A DNA stretch of 64,000 bases, from the NCBI GenBank assembly GCA_003506435.1, contig DOAQ01000024.1, positions 1-64,000 of the forward strand. Direction: 5' to 3'. The stretch comes from Prolixibacteraceae bacterium. GTDB taxonomy: Bacteria; Bacteroidota; Bacteroidia; Bacteroidales; Prolixibacteraceae. Below, piece by piece: positions 62,110-64,000 of the stretch (positions are counted from its first letter, which is position 1; every line of letters begins with the position of its first letter). The position numbers were made by a program, and so were the translations under genes. Under the pieces are notes generated by a model. The model worked only from the letters and a program-made list of their open reading frames with translations. It was not told the origin of the DNA and made no database searches.

Positions 62110-62254
62110 TTCTACTATTTTATATTAGTTTCTTGGAATTTCTCGGGAAAAAGTGGTGACAAGGCATCGGGAATAATCCCATTTATTGAGTTAATTCCAA
62201 TTATAAAATTGCATGTCTTTTCAATGAAAAAAGAATGTTTCAAAATTATTGTAT

Positions 62255-62385
62255 GAGGCTGTCCAAAAAGTTCTAAAATACGCAATTCGCGTCACCCTGA
62301 ACTTGTTTCAGGGTCTGATTATTAGAAAGATGAGATCCCGAAACAAGTTCGGGATGACTCGATCCCAGACTTTTTGGACAGCCTC
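62255..62385. mobile_element. 131-bp MITE-like element
   Basis: Perfect 17-bp terminal inverted repeats: GAGGCTGTCCAAAAAGT (62255-62271) and its reverse complement (62369-62385). Inside are two palindromes, CCCTGAA/TTCAGGG with loop CTTGT and CCCGAA/TTCGGG with loop ACAAG; the loops are complementary, and the two halves look like inverted copies, so the whole unit can fold. There is no coding capacity. GAGGCTGTCC ends resemble those of IS1182/IS5-type elements (general knowledge), so it may be moved by a transposase elsewhere. No clear target duplication is visible. It lies between the FN3 lipoprotein and GH36 genes. Confidence 0.78.
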
Positions 62386-62395
62386 TTTATCAGAG

Positions 62396-63028
62396 CTAAT
62401 TGGCCAATGTGGTTGCCGATATAGTTCCTCTGAGCATTTCACCGTAATAAATTTTAAATGTATACGATGTTTTGGGAGTCAGTCCTGTAATATCTTTTTG
62501 TCCTGTTTGTTTCTCGTTATCTGTCAATTGAATGGTAGTACCATTAGGAAGAAGAATGTGCGAAACACTTTTGGTTGCATCCCAGGTCAACAAGATATTA
62601 TTCTTGCCAATATTTGCAGTAGGAATGGTATAAAAGATATTTTCAATCCCGGTTTTAAAAGTAATTTGCTTGAATTCAGAATCTTTAATTTCGGGCTTTT
62701 TGCTCACGGATTTTATCCGGGCAGAATACCTTTCCTGGCTCCACAAGTTTTCAATAGTATAATCTACTGCACCATCAATAGGAAAAACCTGCAAATCCTG
62801 TTCAAACAGAAAACTATCACGGCTAATTTCCAATAAATAAGATGCATTTGCAATAGGCACCCATGTAAATGAAATACTATTTCCATTTATTCCGGCAGTA
62901 AAGTTAACGGGCCTGAATAGCTGATCGGGAATTTCCTCCGTCGGTGTTTCTTCTTCATCACAGGAAATATAGAAAAACGGAAGAGAGGCCATCAACAGAA
63001 ATATGATTTTTAAATTTGATATTTTCAT
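62396..63028 (-). CDS. FN3-like surface lipoprotein following SusD
   Basis: 210 residues. Lipoprotein-type signal (IIFLLMASLPFFYISC, Cys23) followed by an acidic stretch EEETPTEEIP, the export signal for surface lipoproteins. Two FN3-like beta-sandwiches: about 38-125 (FTWVPIANASYLLEISRDSFLF) and about 128-208 (ILLTWDATKSVSHILLPNG, TGLTPKTSYTFKIYYGE). Position directly after SusD (43-bp gap) and the FN3 content suggest an SGBP (SusE/F-like) glycan-binding role. No enzymatic residues. Confidence 0.8.
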   Translation of the reverse strand: MKISNLKIIFLLMASLPFFYISCDEEETPTEEIPDQLFRPVNFTAGINGNSISFTWVPIANASYLLEISRDSFLFEQDLQVFPIDGAVDYTIENLWSQERYSARIKSVSKKPEIKDSEFKQITFKTGIENIFYTIPTANIGKNNILLTWDATKSVSHILLPNGTTIQLTDNEKQTGQKDITGLTPKTSYTFKIYYGEMLRGTISATTLAN

Positions 63029-63071
63029 AATTATGTGCTTTGAAATTAATTTTCATTTGATACTCAAAATA

Positions 63072-64000
63072 TTAAGGAATCTGGTCGTTGCTTAAAATCC
63101 CGTTACTTGTAGTTATAATATCGGCAGAAATCGGATATAAATGATTATTTTTTGCCTCGTTGTAACCATTTGCAACATAGCCCATTGTTGTTGTAAAGCT
63201 GGTTTTTGAACCTACCGACATTAATGGCCAATGGGAAGCCCGGGTATATCCTGTAATTGCAGTTCCGGGTAAACGGTAGTCCGGATTTAAAATATCAATT
63301 GTTTCGCCATCAGCATTCCGTTTCCAGAAAATATAGTCCGGGACATTTGCATATTTGGGATCGTTATTAATCAATTTCTGGCTTTCTTCTTTCATTTGCC
63401 TGATTTTTGGTCCTAACAGGTTCCACCTGACAAGATCCTGTTTACGAAGCAATTCCCCTCCAAACTCCCAGGCACGTTCATCTACAATGGCATTGAAAAA
63501 GGCTTCTTTGCTGACCGAAACGGAATCGACATAATGAGTTACTTTTGATGGCCACAGATTTTCAGGGAACGCCCTTTTTCTAACCAATGCCAAAGCATCT
63601 TTGGCAATTTGGGTTGGGCCATTTATTTCGTTTTCAGCTTCAGCACGCATTAACACAATGTCAGCATATCGCATCATGGGCCAGTTAACTCCGGTATAGG
63701 TTACCGCATAGAGATCCCCACCCATTCCCGGGTTAATCCATGACCTGCGCCATTTGCAGGGGCCCATTCCGGTAGCGCTTGCAAGAACCTGTATGCCCGG
63801 AGTACTACTGCTGCTGTAGCTATACAGTTCTACAGAAACATTTCTCCGAATATCCTTTTTATCAAATGAATAGTAATATGTAGGGGGTACATATACCTGA
63901 GAGGCTGCCCTGCCATATTTTTTATCAGCAGTAGTGTGTACCATTCCTATTGACTCGGAGACCCTTCCATTATCCAACCGGCCAAATGGAAGCTCATATA
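63072..64000 (-). CDS. RagB/SusD family lipoprotein, C-terminal part (5' end outside window)
   Basis: The frame is open to the right edge (YELPFGRLDNGRV), so the start lies beyond the window; about 309 residues are visible. SusD marks: WPMMRYADIVLMRAEAENEINGPTQIAKDALALVRKRAF, EAFFNAIVDERAWEFGGELLRKQDLVRWNLLGPKI and the closing YNEAKNNHLYPISADIITTSNGILSNDQIP. Head of the visible PUL2 operon; its SusC partner should lie just upstream on the minus strand outside this window. Confidence 0.94.
   Translation of the reverse strand, partial: YELPFGRLDNGRVSESIGMVHTTADKKYGRAASQVYVPPTYYYSFDKKDIRRNVSVELYSYSSSSTPGIQVLASATGMGPCKWRRSWINPGMGGDLYAVTYTGVNWPMMRYADIVLMRAEAENEINGPTQIAKDALALVRKRAFPENLWPSKVTHYVDSVSVSKEAFFNAIVDERAWEFGGELLRKQDLVRWNLLGPKIRQMKEESQKLINNDPKYANVPDYIFWKRNADGETIDILNPDYRLPGTAITGYTRASHWPLMSVGSKTSFTTTMGYVANGYNEAKNNHLYPISADIITTSNGILSNDQIP

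Overview
The window looks like chromosomal DNA of a free-living or gut-type Bacteroidota, most likely a Marinilabiliales/Prolixibacteraceae-like Bacteroidales member. The reasons are a type IX secretion cargo with a CHU_C tail next to PorP/SprF, SusC/SusD pairs, an ECF sigma/FecR pair, a RicT homologue, DUF4105 and DUF4886 proteins, and TAnnTTTG-type promoters. No phage, plasmid, CRISPR or antibiotic-resistance genes were seen. The genus is an inference.

Layout. 2-8256 (+): end of a giant adhesin-like T9SS cargo, a PorP/SprF protein and an OmpA/PD40 lipoprotein-like partner. 8257-8950: a repeat-rich convergent intergenic island holding a three-copy two-hairpin element, a 23-bp tandem array and a separate pair of hairpins. 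8951-28701: mostly housekeeping and single genes: pgeF, a Crp/Fnr regulator divergent from a ferredoxin-like protein, a TonB receptor, a PmoA-like protein, two rhomboids, mutL, ricT, DUF1761, DUF4105, a CBM9-like protein, pyrophosphatase, a Tat-exported aldo/keto reductase and a TldD/TldE pair. 28779-29200: a truncated cutC remnant.

29329-41918: first polysaccharide utilisation locus (PUL1). It is headed by an ECF sigma factor, a FecR anti-sigma factor and a SusC with an STN signalling domain. SusD, a fasciclin lipoprotein, a GH16-like lipoprotein and a Tat-type heparinase II/III-family lyase follow. A convergent sialate O-acetylesterase/NIPSNAP pair lies across a shared terminator. Substrate is unknown, but a uronic-acid-containing polysaccharide is plausible. 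42100-46422: queG, dipeptidyl peptidase III, trmH, HU and tRNA-Ser(UGA).

46809-64000 (-): second locus (PUL2), one long minus-strand gene train entering from the right edge: SusD, FN3 lipoprotein, GH36, GH31 (its DUF5110 tail lies in another frame), CE1-like esterase, GH29, GH105, GH29, DUF4886 esterase-like protein, PL9-like lyase, GH27 and a second PL9-like lyase. Together these suit breakdown of a pectic polysaccharide: lyases cut uronic-acid backbones, GH105 removes the unsaturated end sugar, and fucosidases, galactosidases and an alpha-glycosidase trim side chains after esterases remove acyl groups. A 131-bp MITE-like element lies inside this operon.

Many start codons were moved downstream of the longest open frame where a signal peptide or the family's usual N-terminus demanded it.
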